Shown one piece after another: positions 1-6,275 of a stretch of 6,314 bases of DNA (position 1 is the first letter of the stretch; every line of letters starts with the position of its first letter). The notes under the pieces were generated by a model that saw nothing but the letters and a program-made list of their open reading frames with translations, made no database searches and was not told where the DNA came from. A program made the translations under genes and the position numbers. Source of the DNA: Dysgonamonadaceae bacterium (GTDB lineage: Bacteria > Bacteroidota > Bacteroidia > Bacteroidales > Azobacteroidaceae); contig JAIRSN010000054.1 of assembly GCA_031255425.1 (NCBI GenBank), positions 1 to 6,314 of the forward strand, given 5' to 3'.

Positions 1-52
1 AAGTAACAAATTTTATCAATATTATTAACAACATTGGTTTTTTTTCGAAAAT
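1..52. other. AT-rich lead-in to the first palindromic array
   Basis: This AT-rich stretch has no coding potential that I can support. It opens with AAGTAAC, which also occurs at the far end of the array (around 258-264), so it may be a degraded array edge. No promoter or gene is evident. Confidence 0.4.
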
Positions 53-286
53 GTTGCTAAGCGTTTAGCAAGTTACTTTTCAACTGAATTCAAGGTTGCT
101 AAACAGTTAGCAAGTTACTTTCCGACCGGATTCAAGGTTGCTAAGCGTTTAGCAAGTCACTTTCCGACCGGATTCAAGGTTGCTAAACGTTTAGCAAGTT
201 ACTTTTCAACCGGATTTAAGGTTGCTAAATAGTTAGCAAGTTACTTTTCAACTGAACAAGTAACTTTTCTTTCAACTGAATTTAAG
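53..286. repeat. Palindromic tandem array 1 (42-bp period, TTGCTAA/TTAGCAA hairpins)
   Basis: Four complete 42-bp units start at 53, 95, 137 and 179. A fifth, starting at 221, breaks down near 256 and is followed by a scrambled partial copy (257-286). Each unit starts with G, then an 18-nt palindrome of the form TTGCTAA-NNNN-TTAGCAA, then a 23-nt spacer of the type GTTACTTTTCAACTGAATTC plus AAG. The arms are identical in all five units. The central four bases vary: GCGT, ACAG, GCGT, ACGT, ATAG; ACGT makes the palindrome perfect. The spacer also varies (CAACTGAATTC versus CGACCGGATTC). The units are too alike, and the spacers too uniform, for a CRISPR array. The array lies upstream of the promoter at 513-545. 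Its function is unknown; it could be a structured RNA, a protein-binding array or part of a non-autonomous element. Confidence 0.9.
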
Positions 287-299
287 ATTCTTTATTGCT

Positions 300-512
300 T
301 CATTAAAAAATGCGCCGCCGTAGTCAAGCCGATATACCGTACTCCCCAAAATATAAAAGCGGCTGCGCCTCAAATTATAAAAGACACTGCGTGTCCGCCG
401 CCGCCAAGCAAATACACCGTACCCTTTTAAAATATAAAAGACACTGTGTGTCCGCCGCCGTGTCTGCCGCCGTGTCCGCCGCCGCCGCTTGCCCTGAATT
501 ATCCCTGCATTC
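300..512. repeat. Mosaic of short dispersed repeat modules
   Basis: This non-coding stretch is built from modules that recur elsewhere in the window. AAAATATAAAAG is at 348-359 and 429-440, with a variant at 372-383. GCGGCTGCGCC at 359-369 matches the ends of array 2. A GACAC-TGC-GTGTC hairpin lies at 383-395 and a GACAC-TGT-GTGTC hairpin at 440-452. AGCAAATACACCGTAC is at 407-422 and recurs exactly at 6065-6080; a relative ending ATACCGTAC lies at 334-342. GCGCCGCCG at 312-320 echoes the GC-rich edge of array 2. An open frame runs through from 310 into the downstream gene, but it consists of these repeats and is not taken as coding. Confidence 0.75.
449..487. repeat. 12-bp GC-rich minisatellite
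   Basis: Three tandem copies of TGTCCGCCGCCG (449-460, 461-472 with one C-to-T change, 473-484) are followed by an extra CCG. The first copy grows out of the GTGTC arm of the hairpin at 440-452, so the minisatellite probably arose by local expansion of that module. It is strikingly GC-rich compared with the AT-rich sequence around it, and lies about 25 bp upstream of the -33 box at 513. Confidence 0.75.
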
Positions 513-545
513 TTTGTCTTTTTTAAAAAGAAATGATTACCTTTG
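513..545 (+). promoter_or_regulatory. Bacteroidetes-type promoter for the 148-aa gene
   Basis: A -33 box TTTG (513-516) and a -7 box TACCTTTG (538-545) are separated by 21 bp. This matches the Bacteroidetes primary sigma factor consensus TTTG / TAnnTTTG. Transcription would begin only a few bases downstream, at or next to the ATG at 550, so the mRNA would have little or no 5' leader. The match also supports 550 over the upstream in-frame starts. Confidence 0.75.
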
Positions 546-549
546 CGGC

Positions 550-996
550 ATGAAAGAAACAAACAAAAATTTGGAAGTTGTGTTAAAGTCGGCTATTAAA
601 GAGAGCCTGAGGAATTATCAACTCGCAAATGACGGTAGTTTTCTGGGCGATTTGTATCTGCATTACGATACCGAAAACCAGACAGTTCGTTTCTTTGATG
701 ACGTCGAAAGAGCATTGTTGGCTATAAACCTGAGTGATAATGACGTCGTATTAGAATTCGATTCACTTAAAGAGGTGAAGATTGCAGCTAAATCTGCTCT
801 TAAAGAATTGGAAAAAGAAGCTGTTTTTGAAGAGAGTTTTATTCATAAGCCTTTTACGGTGAACCTGATTGACAGCGATTTTATTATTCTTGACGAATTG
901 ATCTTTATAGATGATGAAACCCTGAAGTTGGACGAAGATTTTTGGGGTGGAGCGGATAAAGAGCTGGATGATTTTTTGAAAAATTTATTGAAATAA
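550..996 (+). CDS. Acidic 148-aa protein of unknown function
   Basis: I do not recognise this protein. It is 148 residues long, rich in Asp, Glu, Lys and Leu, has no cysteine, and shows no signal peptide, transmembrane stretch or catalytic motif, so it is probably a soluble cytoplasmic protein. The N-terminal third (about residues 5-25) looks helical and amphipathic. The middle (FLGDLYLHYDTENQ, about 31-44) suggests a small alpha/beta fold. An ELEKEA helix follows near residue 90, and the tail is strongly acidic before ending in a lysine-containing helix. The start at 550 is chosen because a consensus promoter ends at 545 and because the in-frame sequence further upstream (from 310) is low-complexity repeat DNA translating to Ala-Ala-Val-Ser-like runs. 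The stop codon lies 6 nt before a tRNA-Thr gene with no terminator between, so the two are probably cotranscribed. The reading frame is intact and ordinary in composition, so I take it as a real gene. Confidence 0.75.
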   Translation: MKETNKNLEVVLKSAIKESLRNYQLANDGSFLGDLYLHYDTENQTVRFFDDVERALLAINLSDNDVVLEFDSLKEVKIAAKSALKELEKEAVFEESFIHKPFTVNLIDSDFIILDELIFIDDETLKLDEDFWGGADKELDDFLKNLLK

Positions 997-1002
997 GTAG
1001 AA

Positions 1003-1075
<73 letters not shown>

Positions 1076-1081
1076 CTCCGG

Positions 1082-1112
1082 AGCGGTTACATGAATTTGT
1101 AGCCGCTTTTTT
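1082..1112 (+). terminator. Rho-independent terminator after tRNA-Thr
   Basis: A nine-base stem AGCGGTTAC (1082-1090) pairs with GTAGCCGCT (1099-1107) with one G-T wobble, around an 8-nt loop, and ends in a T run (1107-1112). It lies 6 nt after the tRNA and would end the combined protein-tRNA transcript just before the next promoter. Confidence 0.85.
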
Positions 1113-1133
1113 ATCTTTAATAGGATTTTTTCG

Positions 1134-1141
1134 TATCTTTG
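1134..1141 (+). promoter_or_regulatory. -7 box of the carbamoyl-phosphate synthase promoter
   Basis: TATCTTTG matches the Bacteroidetes -7 consensus TAnnTTTG exactly. The expected -33 position falls in the T run of the preceding terminator and has no TTTG, so only the -7 half is good. Transcription would begin around 1146-1149, leaving a leader of about 20 nt before the ATG at 1170. There is no room for an attenuator or riboswitch, so pyrimidine or arginine control by leader RNA is not evident here. Confidence 0.6.
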
Positions 1142-1169
1142 CGACCAATAAAAATCCTTTTTGAAATAT

Positions 1170-4100
1170 ATGGACAGAAAGATTGCTTTGGTATTGGAAA
1201 ACGGCAAAATCTTTGAAGGCTATTCGTTTGGATATGAAGCCCCGGCAGCAGGAGAAGTCGTTTTCAATACTGCGATGGTCGGTTACCCCGAAAGCCTTAC
1301 AGACCCTTCCTATTCGGGACAAATTCTTACAGTTACGTATCCTTTAGTCGGCAACTACGGCGTGCCGGAAGATCGCATAGTCAACGGTTTATCGGAATTT
1401 TACGAATCCGAGAAAATCCAGATCAGCGGGTTGATTATCTCGGAATATTCCCACGAATACAGCCACTGGAACGCCTGTAAAAGTTTGGGCGATTGGCTGA
1501 AAGAACATAAAGTGCCCGGAATTTACGGAATCGATACCCGTGCATTGACCAAATTGATCCGGGAAGAAGGTTCGATGAAGGGAAAACTCATCTTTGATTC
1601 TCCGGATGAAATTGAGTTCGTTGACCCGGCGTTGGAAAATCTGGTCGCTAAAGTCAGTTGTAAAGAAATAATAGAATATGGAAACGGATCCAAAACCGTT
1701 GTCTTGGTCGATTGCGGCGTGAAACACAATATTGTCCGCTGCCTGTTGAAAAAAGACGTCCGCATTATCCGCGTGCCTTGGGATTATGATTTCAATGCCT
1801 TGGAATACGACGGGCTGTTTATTTCCAATGGACCGGGCGATCCGGATCATTGCCGGGTCACGGTAGATCACATCCGGGAAGCCATGAAGCGGGGGAAACC
1901 GATCATGGGTATTTGCATGGGAAATCAGTTGCTGGCAAAAGCCGGCGGAGCAACAACTTATAAACTGAAATACGGACACCGGAGCCACAACCAGCCGGTT
2001 CGAATGGCGCACTCAACCAAATGTTTCATCACTTCGCAAAATCATGGCTATGCAGTGAATACGGATGATTTAGGCGAAGACTGGGAGGTATTGTTCACCA
2101 ATATGAACGACGGTTCGAACGAAGGTATCCGGCACAAAACACAGCCGTGGTTTTCGGCGCAATTCCACCCGGAAGCCGCTTCCGGCCCGACCGATACGGA
2201 GTTTCTGTTCGATATGTTCATCCATGAGATGAACGGGAACGCTTTCCGTCCGGCACCGCTTGAACCGGTTGATGCGGATAAGGACTTGAAACGTCCGGGT
2301 AAAATCCTGTTGTTGGGTTCGGGCGCCCTGAAAATCGGGGAAGCCGGCGAATTTGACTATTCCGGTTCACAAGCATTAAAAGCCTTAAAAGAGGAAGGGA
2401 TTCAAACGGTTTTAATCAATCCGAATATTGCCACCGTACAAACCTCCGAGGGCGTGGCAGATAAAATCTACTTCCTGCCCGTAACGCCTTTCTTTGTCGA
2501 AAAAGTGATTGAGAAAGAAAAGCCGGACGGCATCTTGCTGTCTTTCGGCGGACAAACCGCTTTGAATTGCGGCGTTGAACTGTATCAGTCCGGTGTTTTT
2601 GAACAATACAATGTGCAAGTCTTGGGAACGCCTGTTCAGTCGATTATCGATACGGAAGATCGCGAACTGTTTGTGAAAAAACTGGACGAGATTGATGTAA
2701 AATCGATAAAAAGCATTGCGGTCGAGTCGATTGCCGATGCACATAAGGCTGCGGACGACTTGGGTTATCCGATTATCGTGCGGGCGGCTTATGCGTTGGG
2801 CGGATTGGGCAGCGGCTTCTGCAATAACGCCGAAGAGTTGCAGGTATTGGCGGAGAAAGCGTTCAGTTATTCCAACCAATTATTGATCGAAAAATCGCTG
2901 AAGGGCTGGAAGGAAATCGAATACGAAGTGGTTCGCGATAAATACGACAACTGCATTACGGTTTGCAACATGGAAAACTTCGATCCGCTGGGGATTCATA
3001 CCGGCGAAAGCATCGTGGTGGCTCCTTCGCAGACATTGACGAATCAGGAATACCACAAACTGAGGGAATTATCCATTCGCATCATCCGTCACATCGGGAT
3101 TGTCGGCGAATGTAATGTACAATATGCCTTCGATCCGGCTTCGGAAGATTACCGGGTTATCGAAGTGAATGCCCGCCTGAGCCGTTCTTCGGCGTTGGCA
3201 TCCAAAGCGACAGGCTACCCGCTGGCATTTATTGCTGCGAAACTTGCTTTGGGTTACGGATTGCAGGATCTGAAAAACTCGGTGACAAAGACCACTCCCG
3301 CCTTTTTTGAACCTGCCTTGGATTATATTGTCTGTAAAATACCCCGCTGGGATTTAAGTAAATTCCACGGCGTGTCGCAAGAAATCGGTTCGAGCATGAA
3401 AAGCGTGGGCGAAGTGATGTCCATCGGCCGCAGTTTTGAAGAAGTTATTCAAAAAGGCTTGCGGATGATTGCCCAGGGGATGCACGGGTTTGTTGCCAAT
3501 AAAGATCTGGAAGTGGACGATATTGACAAAGCGCTGGCAGAACCTACCGATAAACGGATTTTCATTATTGCGCAGGCATTGGAAGCCGGTTATTCTATCG
3601 AACAAATTCACGGATTGACGAAGATTGATTTATGGTTTCTCCAGAAATTGCAGTTGATATACCAAACATCGAAAGAGATCGAAAAATACGACTCTGTTGC
3701 AACGCTTCCCGAAGATTTATTGCGAACCGCCAAACAGAAAGGCTTTTCCGATTTTCAGATCAGCAAGCTGATTTATAAAAACTCCGACAAGGCGACCGTT
3801 GAAAAAGCCGCTTTGCTGGAATACCGCAAAAAAGCGGGTATTCTTCCGGTTGTTAAGCAGATAGATACTTTGGCTGCCGAATATCCGGCGCAAACCAATT
3901 ACCTGTACCTGACTTACAACGGTACGGAAATCGACGTGGACTATAAAGGCGACCGTCGTTCGGTCATTGTGCTGGGGTCGGGGGCGTATCGCATCGGAAG
4001 CAGCGTAGAATTTGACTGGTGTTCGGTGAATGCGCTTGAAACGATTCGGAAACACGGGTGGCGGGGAGTGATGATTAATTACAATCCGGAAACCGTTTCA

Positions 4101-5501
4101 ACGGATTACGATATGTGCGACCGTCTGTATTTCGACGAATTGACCTACGAAAGGGTTATGGATATTATCGAATTGGAGAATCCGCACGGCGTGGTGCTGT
4201 CTACCGGGGGGCAAATTCCCAACAATTTGGCGCTCTCGCTGGATAAAGCCGGCGTTCCTATTTTGGGTACGGCCGCTTCCAGTATCGACAACGCCGAAGA
4301 CCGGCACAAGTTTTCGTCCATGTTGGATCGTCTGGGCATCGACCAGCCCCGCTGGAAAGAACTGACGTCGTTGTCCGGGATAGACGAATTTGTAGAGGAA
4401 GTTGGTTTTCCGGTGCTGGTTCGTCCCTCGTACGTGCTTTCGGGCGCTGCGATGAATGTCTGTTCCAATCCGACCGAATTAAAGACCTTCCTAAAGCTGG
4501 CGGCAAATATTTCCCAAAAACACCCGGTGGTGGTGAGCGAATTTATACAAAACGCCAAGGAAATTGAAATTGACGCCGTTGCCAACCGGGGAGAAATCGT
4601 GACTTACGCCATTTCGGAACATATTGAATTTGCAGGGGTTCACTCCGGCGACGCCACCATACAGTTCCCTCCGCAGAAACTGTACGTGGAAACGGTTCGC
4701 CGAATCAAGCGAATTGCACGGGAGATTGCGCTGGCACTGCGTATTACGGGTCCCTTCAACATCCAGTTTCTGGCAAAGGATAACGATATTAAAGTCATCG
4801 AATGTAACCTGCGGGCTTCCCGGAGTTTTCCGTTCGTATCCAAAGTGTTGAAGTTGAATTTTATCGAACTTGCCACCCGCGTCATGTTGGGAGAAGACGT
4901 CGAAAAGCCGGGCAAAAACGAATTTGATTTGGATTATGTCGGAATTAAAGCCTCCCAGTTTTCCTTTTCCCGCCTGCAAAAAGCCGACCCGGTGCTGGGA
5001 GTCGACATGGCGTCGACCGGGGAGGTGGGCTGTATCGGAGATGCTTATTATGAAGCGGTTCTGAAATCCATGCTATCGGTAGGGATGCAGATTCCCCGGA
5101 AAAACATCTTAATTTCAAGCGGGACGACACGTTCGAAAGTGGACTTGCTGGACGCTTGCCGTTTGTTGCAGGAAAAAGGATTCACGCTATACGCCACCGA
5201 AGGAACGCATCGTTTCCTGAGCAATCAGAACATCCCGTCTTTGCTTGTCTATCAGCCCAGCGAACAGGGGACTCCGAATGCGTTGAGCCTGATTCGCGAG
5301 AAAAAAATTGATTTAGTGGTAAATATACCTAAAAATCTAACGGAAGGAGAGTTGTCCAACGGATATAAAATCCGCCGGAGCGCCGTTGATTTTAACATTC
5401 CGCTGTTTACCAATTCGCGATTGGCGTCTGCCTTTATTTATGCTTTTTGTGAGATAAATATGAAAAACATCCCGGTCAAGAGTTGGGATGAATATAAGTA
5501 A
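1170..5501 (+). CDS. carAB: Single-chain glutamine-dependent carbamoyl-phosphate synthase (CarA-CarB fusion)
   Basis: This 1443-aa cytoplasmic enzyme makes carbamoyl phosphate from glutamine, bicarbonate and two ATP for pyrimidine and arginine synthesis. Residues 1-355 are the small subunit with its class I amidotransferase. Cys249 (GICMGN), His333 and Glu335 (HPEA) form the catalytic triad, and His292 lies in QNHGYAV; their spacings equal those of E. coli CarA (Cys269, His312, His353, Glu355). A 20-odd-residue linker (355-377) leads into the large subunit. Its first synthetase half begins at 378, with ATP-grasp residues Arg538, Glu665 and Asn667; an oligomerisation region follows (about 780-925). 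The second half begins near 929, with Arg1085, Glu1211 and Asn1213. A methylglyoxal-synthase-like regulatory domain covers about 1311-1443. The large-subunit half resembles animal CPS1/CAD more than E. coli CarB. The start is ATG 1170; an in-frame TTG at 1161 would add three residues but is less likely. No Shine-Dalgarno is visible, as is usual in Bacteroidetes. I see no frameshift or missing catalytic residue. Function is near certain; the fused form is unusual for a bacterium. Confidence 0.97.
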   Translation: MDRKIALVLENGKIFEGYSFGYEAPAAGEVVFNTAMVGYPESLTDPSYSGQILTVTYPLVGNYGVPEDRIVNGLSEFYESEKIQISGLIISEYSHEYSHWNACKSLGDWLKEHKVPGIYGIDTRALTKLIREEGSMKGKLIFDSPDEIEFVDPALENLVAKVSCKEIIEYGNGSKTVVLVDCGVKHNIVRCLLKKDVRIIRVPWDYDFNALEYDGLFISNGPGDPDHCRVTVDHIREAMKRGKPIMGICMGNQLLAKAGGATTYKLKYGHRSHNQPVRMAHSTKCFITSQNHGYAVNTDDLGEDWEVLFTNMNDGSNEGIRHKTQPWFSAQFHPEAASGPTDTEFLFDMFIHEMNGNAFRPAPLEPVDADKDLKRPGKILLLGSGALKIGEAGEFDYSGSQALKALKEEGIQTVLINPNIATVQTSEGVADKIYFLPVTPFFVEKVIEKEKPDGILLSFGGQTALNCGVELYQSGVFEQYNVQVLGTPVQSIIDTEDRELFVKKLDEIDVKSIKSIAVESIADAHKAADDLGYPIIVRAAYALGGLGSGFCNNAEELQVLAEKAFSYSNQLLIEKSLKGWKEIEYEVVRDKYDNCITVCNMENFDPLGIHTGESIVVAPSQTLTNQEYHKLRELSIRIIRHIGIVGECNVQYAFDPASEDYRVIEVNARLSRSSALASKATGYPLAFIAAKLALGYGLQDLKNSVTKTTPAFFEPALDYIVCKIPRWDLSKFHGVSQEIGSSMKSVGEVMSIGRSFEEVIQKGLRMIAQGMHGFVANKDLEVDDIDKALAEPTDKRIFIIAQALEAGYSIEQIHGLTKIDLWFLQKLQLIYQTSKEIEKYDSVATLPEDLLRTAKQKGFSDFQISKLIYKNSDKATVEKAALLEYRKKAGILPVVKQIDTLAAEYPAQTNYLYLTYNGTEIDVDYKGDRRSVIVLGSGAYRIGSSVEFDWCSVNALETIRKHGWRGVMINYNPETVSTDYDMCDRLYFDELTYERVMDIIELENPHGVVLSTGGQIPNNLALSLDKAGVPILGTAASSIDNAEDRHKFSSMLDRLGIDQPRWKELTSLSGIDEFVEEVGFPVLVRPSYVLSGAAMNVCSNPTELKTFLKLAANISQKHPVVVSEFIQNAKEIEIDAVANRGEIVTYAISEHIEFAGVHSGDATIQFPPQKLYVETVRRIKRIAREIALALRITGPFNIQFLAKDNDIKVIECNLRASRSFPFVSKVLKLNFIELATRVMLGEDVEKPGKNEFDLDYVGIKASQFSFSRLQKADPVLGVDMASTGEVGCIGDAYYEAVLKSMLSVGMQIPRKNILISSGTTRSKVDLLDACRLLQEKGFTLYATEGTHRFLSNQNIPSLLVYQPSEQGTPNALSLIREKKIDLVVNIPKNLTEGELSNGYKIRRSAVDFNIPLFTNSRLASAFIYAFCEINMKNIPVKSWDEYK

Positions 5502-5519
5502 TCAATCATCCAACGAACA

Positions 5520-5559
5520 ACGAGGCGCCCCTGTATTAGGAGCGCCTCGTTTATTTTTT
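5520..5559 (+). terminator. Rho-independent terminator of the synthase gene
   Basis: A perfect nine-base stem, ACGAGGCGC (5520-5528) with GCGCCTCGT (5542-5550), is extended by a CC/GG pair after one mismatch. It has a 7-nt loop and ends in a T-rich tract (5550-5559). It begins 19 nt after the stop codon. There is no A tract on the other side, so it works in the + direction only. Confidence 0.92.
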
Positions 5560-5604
5560 GGGGAGATACTGTCTCCATAGCCAAGCAGAATGCCATGCTT
5601 TCCT
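5554..5604. repeat. Degenerate copy of the dispersed GGGA...CTAT...GTAGCA module
   Basis: Just after the terminator T tract, a run of G leads into a GGAGA/TCTCC hairpin (5562-5566 with 5572-5576) and then CCATAGCCAAGCAGA. This aligns loosely with 6038-6080 and 6280-6314, in the same orientation. It leads directly into the left end of array 2. The match is partial and judged by eye. Confidence 0.4.
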
Positions 5605-5633
5605 AAAATATAAAAGCGGCTGCGCCGCCGGGA
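5605..5633 (+). repeat. Left 29-bp terminal inverted repeat of array 2
   Basis: This begins AAAATATAAAAGCGGCTGCG and runs through CCGCC into the first CGGGA palindrome arm. It is the exact reverse complement of 6014-6042. The first 22 bases also recur directly at 348-369 upstream of the 148-aa gene. The inner end is itself part of the array palindrome, so the boundary module is grafted onto a half unit. Confidence 0.9.
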
Positions 5634-6018
5634 GTTCCCGAAAACTACTTTTAAACTTGATTCATGCTTTCGGGAGTTCCCGGAAGTTACTTTACAACTG
5701 AATTCATGCTTTCGGGAGTTCCCGAAAGTTATTTTACAACTGTATTCATGCTTTCGGGAGTTCCCGGAAGTTACTTTACAACTGAATTCATGCTTTCGGG
5801 AGTTCCCGGAAGTTATTTTACAACTGTATTCATGCTTTCGGGAGTTCCCGGAAGTTACTTTACAACTGTATTCATGCTTTCGGGAGTTCCCGAAAGCTAC
5901 TTTTAAACTTGATTCTTGCTTTCGGGAGTTCCCGAAAGTTACTTTTAAACCTGATTCTTGCTTTCGGGAGTTCCCGAAAGCTACTTTTAAACTTGATTCT
6001 TACTTTCGGGAGTTCCCG
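5622..6018. repeat. Palindromic tandem array 2 (42-bp period, CTTTCGGGA/TCCCGAAAG hairpins)
   Basis: Eight complete 42-bp units start at 5664, 5706, 5748, 5790, 5832, 5874, 5916 and 5958, with one partial unit at each end, giving ten palindromes. The palindrome is CTTTCGGGAGTTCCCGAAAG: two 9-base arms around GT. In the units at 5664, 5748, 5790 and 5832 the right arm is TCCCGGAAG. The rest of each unit is a spacer of the type TTACTTTACAACTGAATTC. The outer units (left partial, and those at 5874, 5916, 5958) carry a different spacer form (ACTTTTAAACTTGATTC), while the five inner units carry CAACTGAATTC or CAACTGTATTC. Because 42 is divisible by three, the array stays open in one frame and would encode a 14-residue repeat; I do not regard it as a gene. 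Function is unknown. Confidence 0.92.
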
Positions 6019-6042
6019 GCGGCGCAGCCGCTTTTATATTTT
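6014..6042 (-). repeat. Right 29-bp terminal inverted repeat of array 2
   Basis: This is the exact inverse of 5605-5633. It reads out of the last CGGGAGTTCCCG palindrome through GGCGGCGCAGCCGC and CTTTTATATTTT. Together the two copies delimit a 438-bp element (5605-6042). No target-site duplication is convincing: the bases just outside (CTTTCCT on the left, GGGAAGC on the right) instead continue an imperfect inverted match. Confidence 0.9.
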
Positions 6043-6093
6043 GGGAAGCAGTGTCCCTATGCGTAGCAAATACACCGTACTTTTTTATATTTT
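6043..6093. repeat. Dispersed module with AGCAAATACACCGTAC
   Basis: Immediately outside array 2, GGGAAGCAGTGTCCCTATGC leads into GTAGCAAATACACCGTAC (6063-6080) and then a TTTTTTATATTTT tail (6081-6093), the inverse of the AAAATATAAAAG module. AGCAAATACACCGTAC occurs exactly at 407-422 as well. GCAGTGTCC is the inverse of the GGACACTGC-type hairpin module of 383-395. Confidence 0.65.
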
Positions 6094-6175
6094 AATGAGG
6101 TTAGGATATAGATTATATCTGCTTGTCCCTACTGCGGTTGTTTTGTTATTAAAATTAGGTGGAAATGAGGTTTTT
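6094..6175. other. AT-rich non-coding stretch
   Basis: No gene, RNA or promoter is supported here. The only structure seen is a short hairpin, GATATA (6105-6110) with TATATC (6114-6119). An open frame runs from the array through this stretch to 6187, but its first part translates repeat DNA and it has no promoter or recognisable protein. Confidence 0.4.
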
Positions 6176-6272
6176 GGTGCTGACTAAAAAGTCTCAAAAA
6201 GCAAATTTCATCCTACTCACAGAGCCTGTAGATAGGATGTTTTGGGGAAATACCGACTTTTTAGTCAGCCCC
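6176..6272. mobile_element. Candidate 97-bp MITE-like element
   Basis: The ends are inverted repeats. GGTGCTGACTAAAAAGTC (6176-6193) is the inverse of 6255-6272 with one mismatch, and the inner 15 bases (GCTGACTAAAAAGTC) are perfect. Inside, CATCCTA pairs with TAGGATG and encloses a further ACAG/CTGT stem around AGC, so most of the element can fold as one long hairpin. It contains no reading frame of note. It is flanked by T runs on both sides (6171-6175 and 6273-6276), which could be a short target duplication but are too simple to count. A non-autonomous insertion-sequence derivative is the best reading; a structured RNA is the alternative. Confidence 0.5.
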
Positions 6273-6275
6273 TTT

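Noticed and set aside
53..286. CRISPR array
   Set aside because: The units are near-identical along their whole length, so there are no unique spacers, and no cas genes are present. The same applies to 5622-6018.
53..286. Replication-origin iterons
   Set aside because: No replication initiator gene, DnaA boxes or partition genes are in the window, and the second array lies next to a housekeeping gene.
310..549. N-terminal extension of the 148-aa protein to 228 aa
   Set aside because: The extension translates repeat modules and the GC-rich minisatellite, and the promoter at 513-545 lies downstream of it.
272..562. Minus-strand open frame rich in arginine
   Set aside because: It is the complement of the GC-rich minisatellite and AAAATATAAAAG modules and has no independent support.
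1161..1169. TTG start giving three extra residues on the synthase
   Set aside because: An ATG lies at 1170, the sequence from there matches the usual CarA N-terminus, and nothing favours the TTG.
1389..5130. Long open frames on the minus strand and in other frames across the synthase gene
   Set aside because: They lie entirely inside a well-conserved coding sequence and resemble no protein; they are frame shadows.
5664..5906. Open frame encoding a 14-residue repeat (MLSGVPGSYFTTEF type)
   Set aside because: It exists only because the 42-bp unit is a multiple of three. Each unit restarts with ATG, there is no promoter or ribosome binding site, and the sequence is explained by the palindromic array.
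5622..6018. Integron attC-like cassette sites
   Set aside because: There is no integrase, the sites are not separated by gene cassettes, and the core R boxes are absent.
5909..6187. 92-aa open frame running out of array 2
   Set aside because: The first part translates array repeats, the terminal inverted repeat and the module beyond it. The rest is AT-rich with no recognisable protein or start signals.
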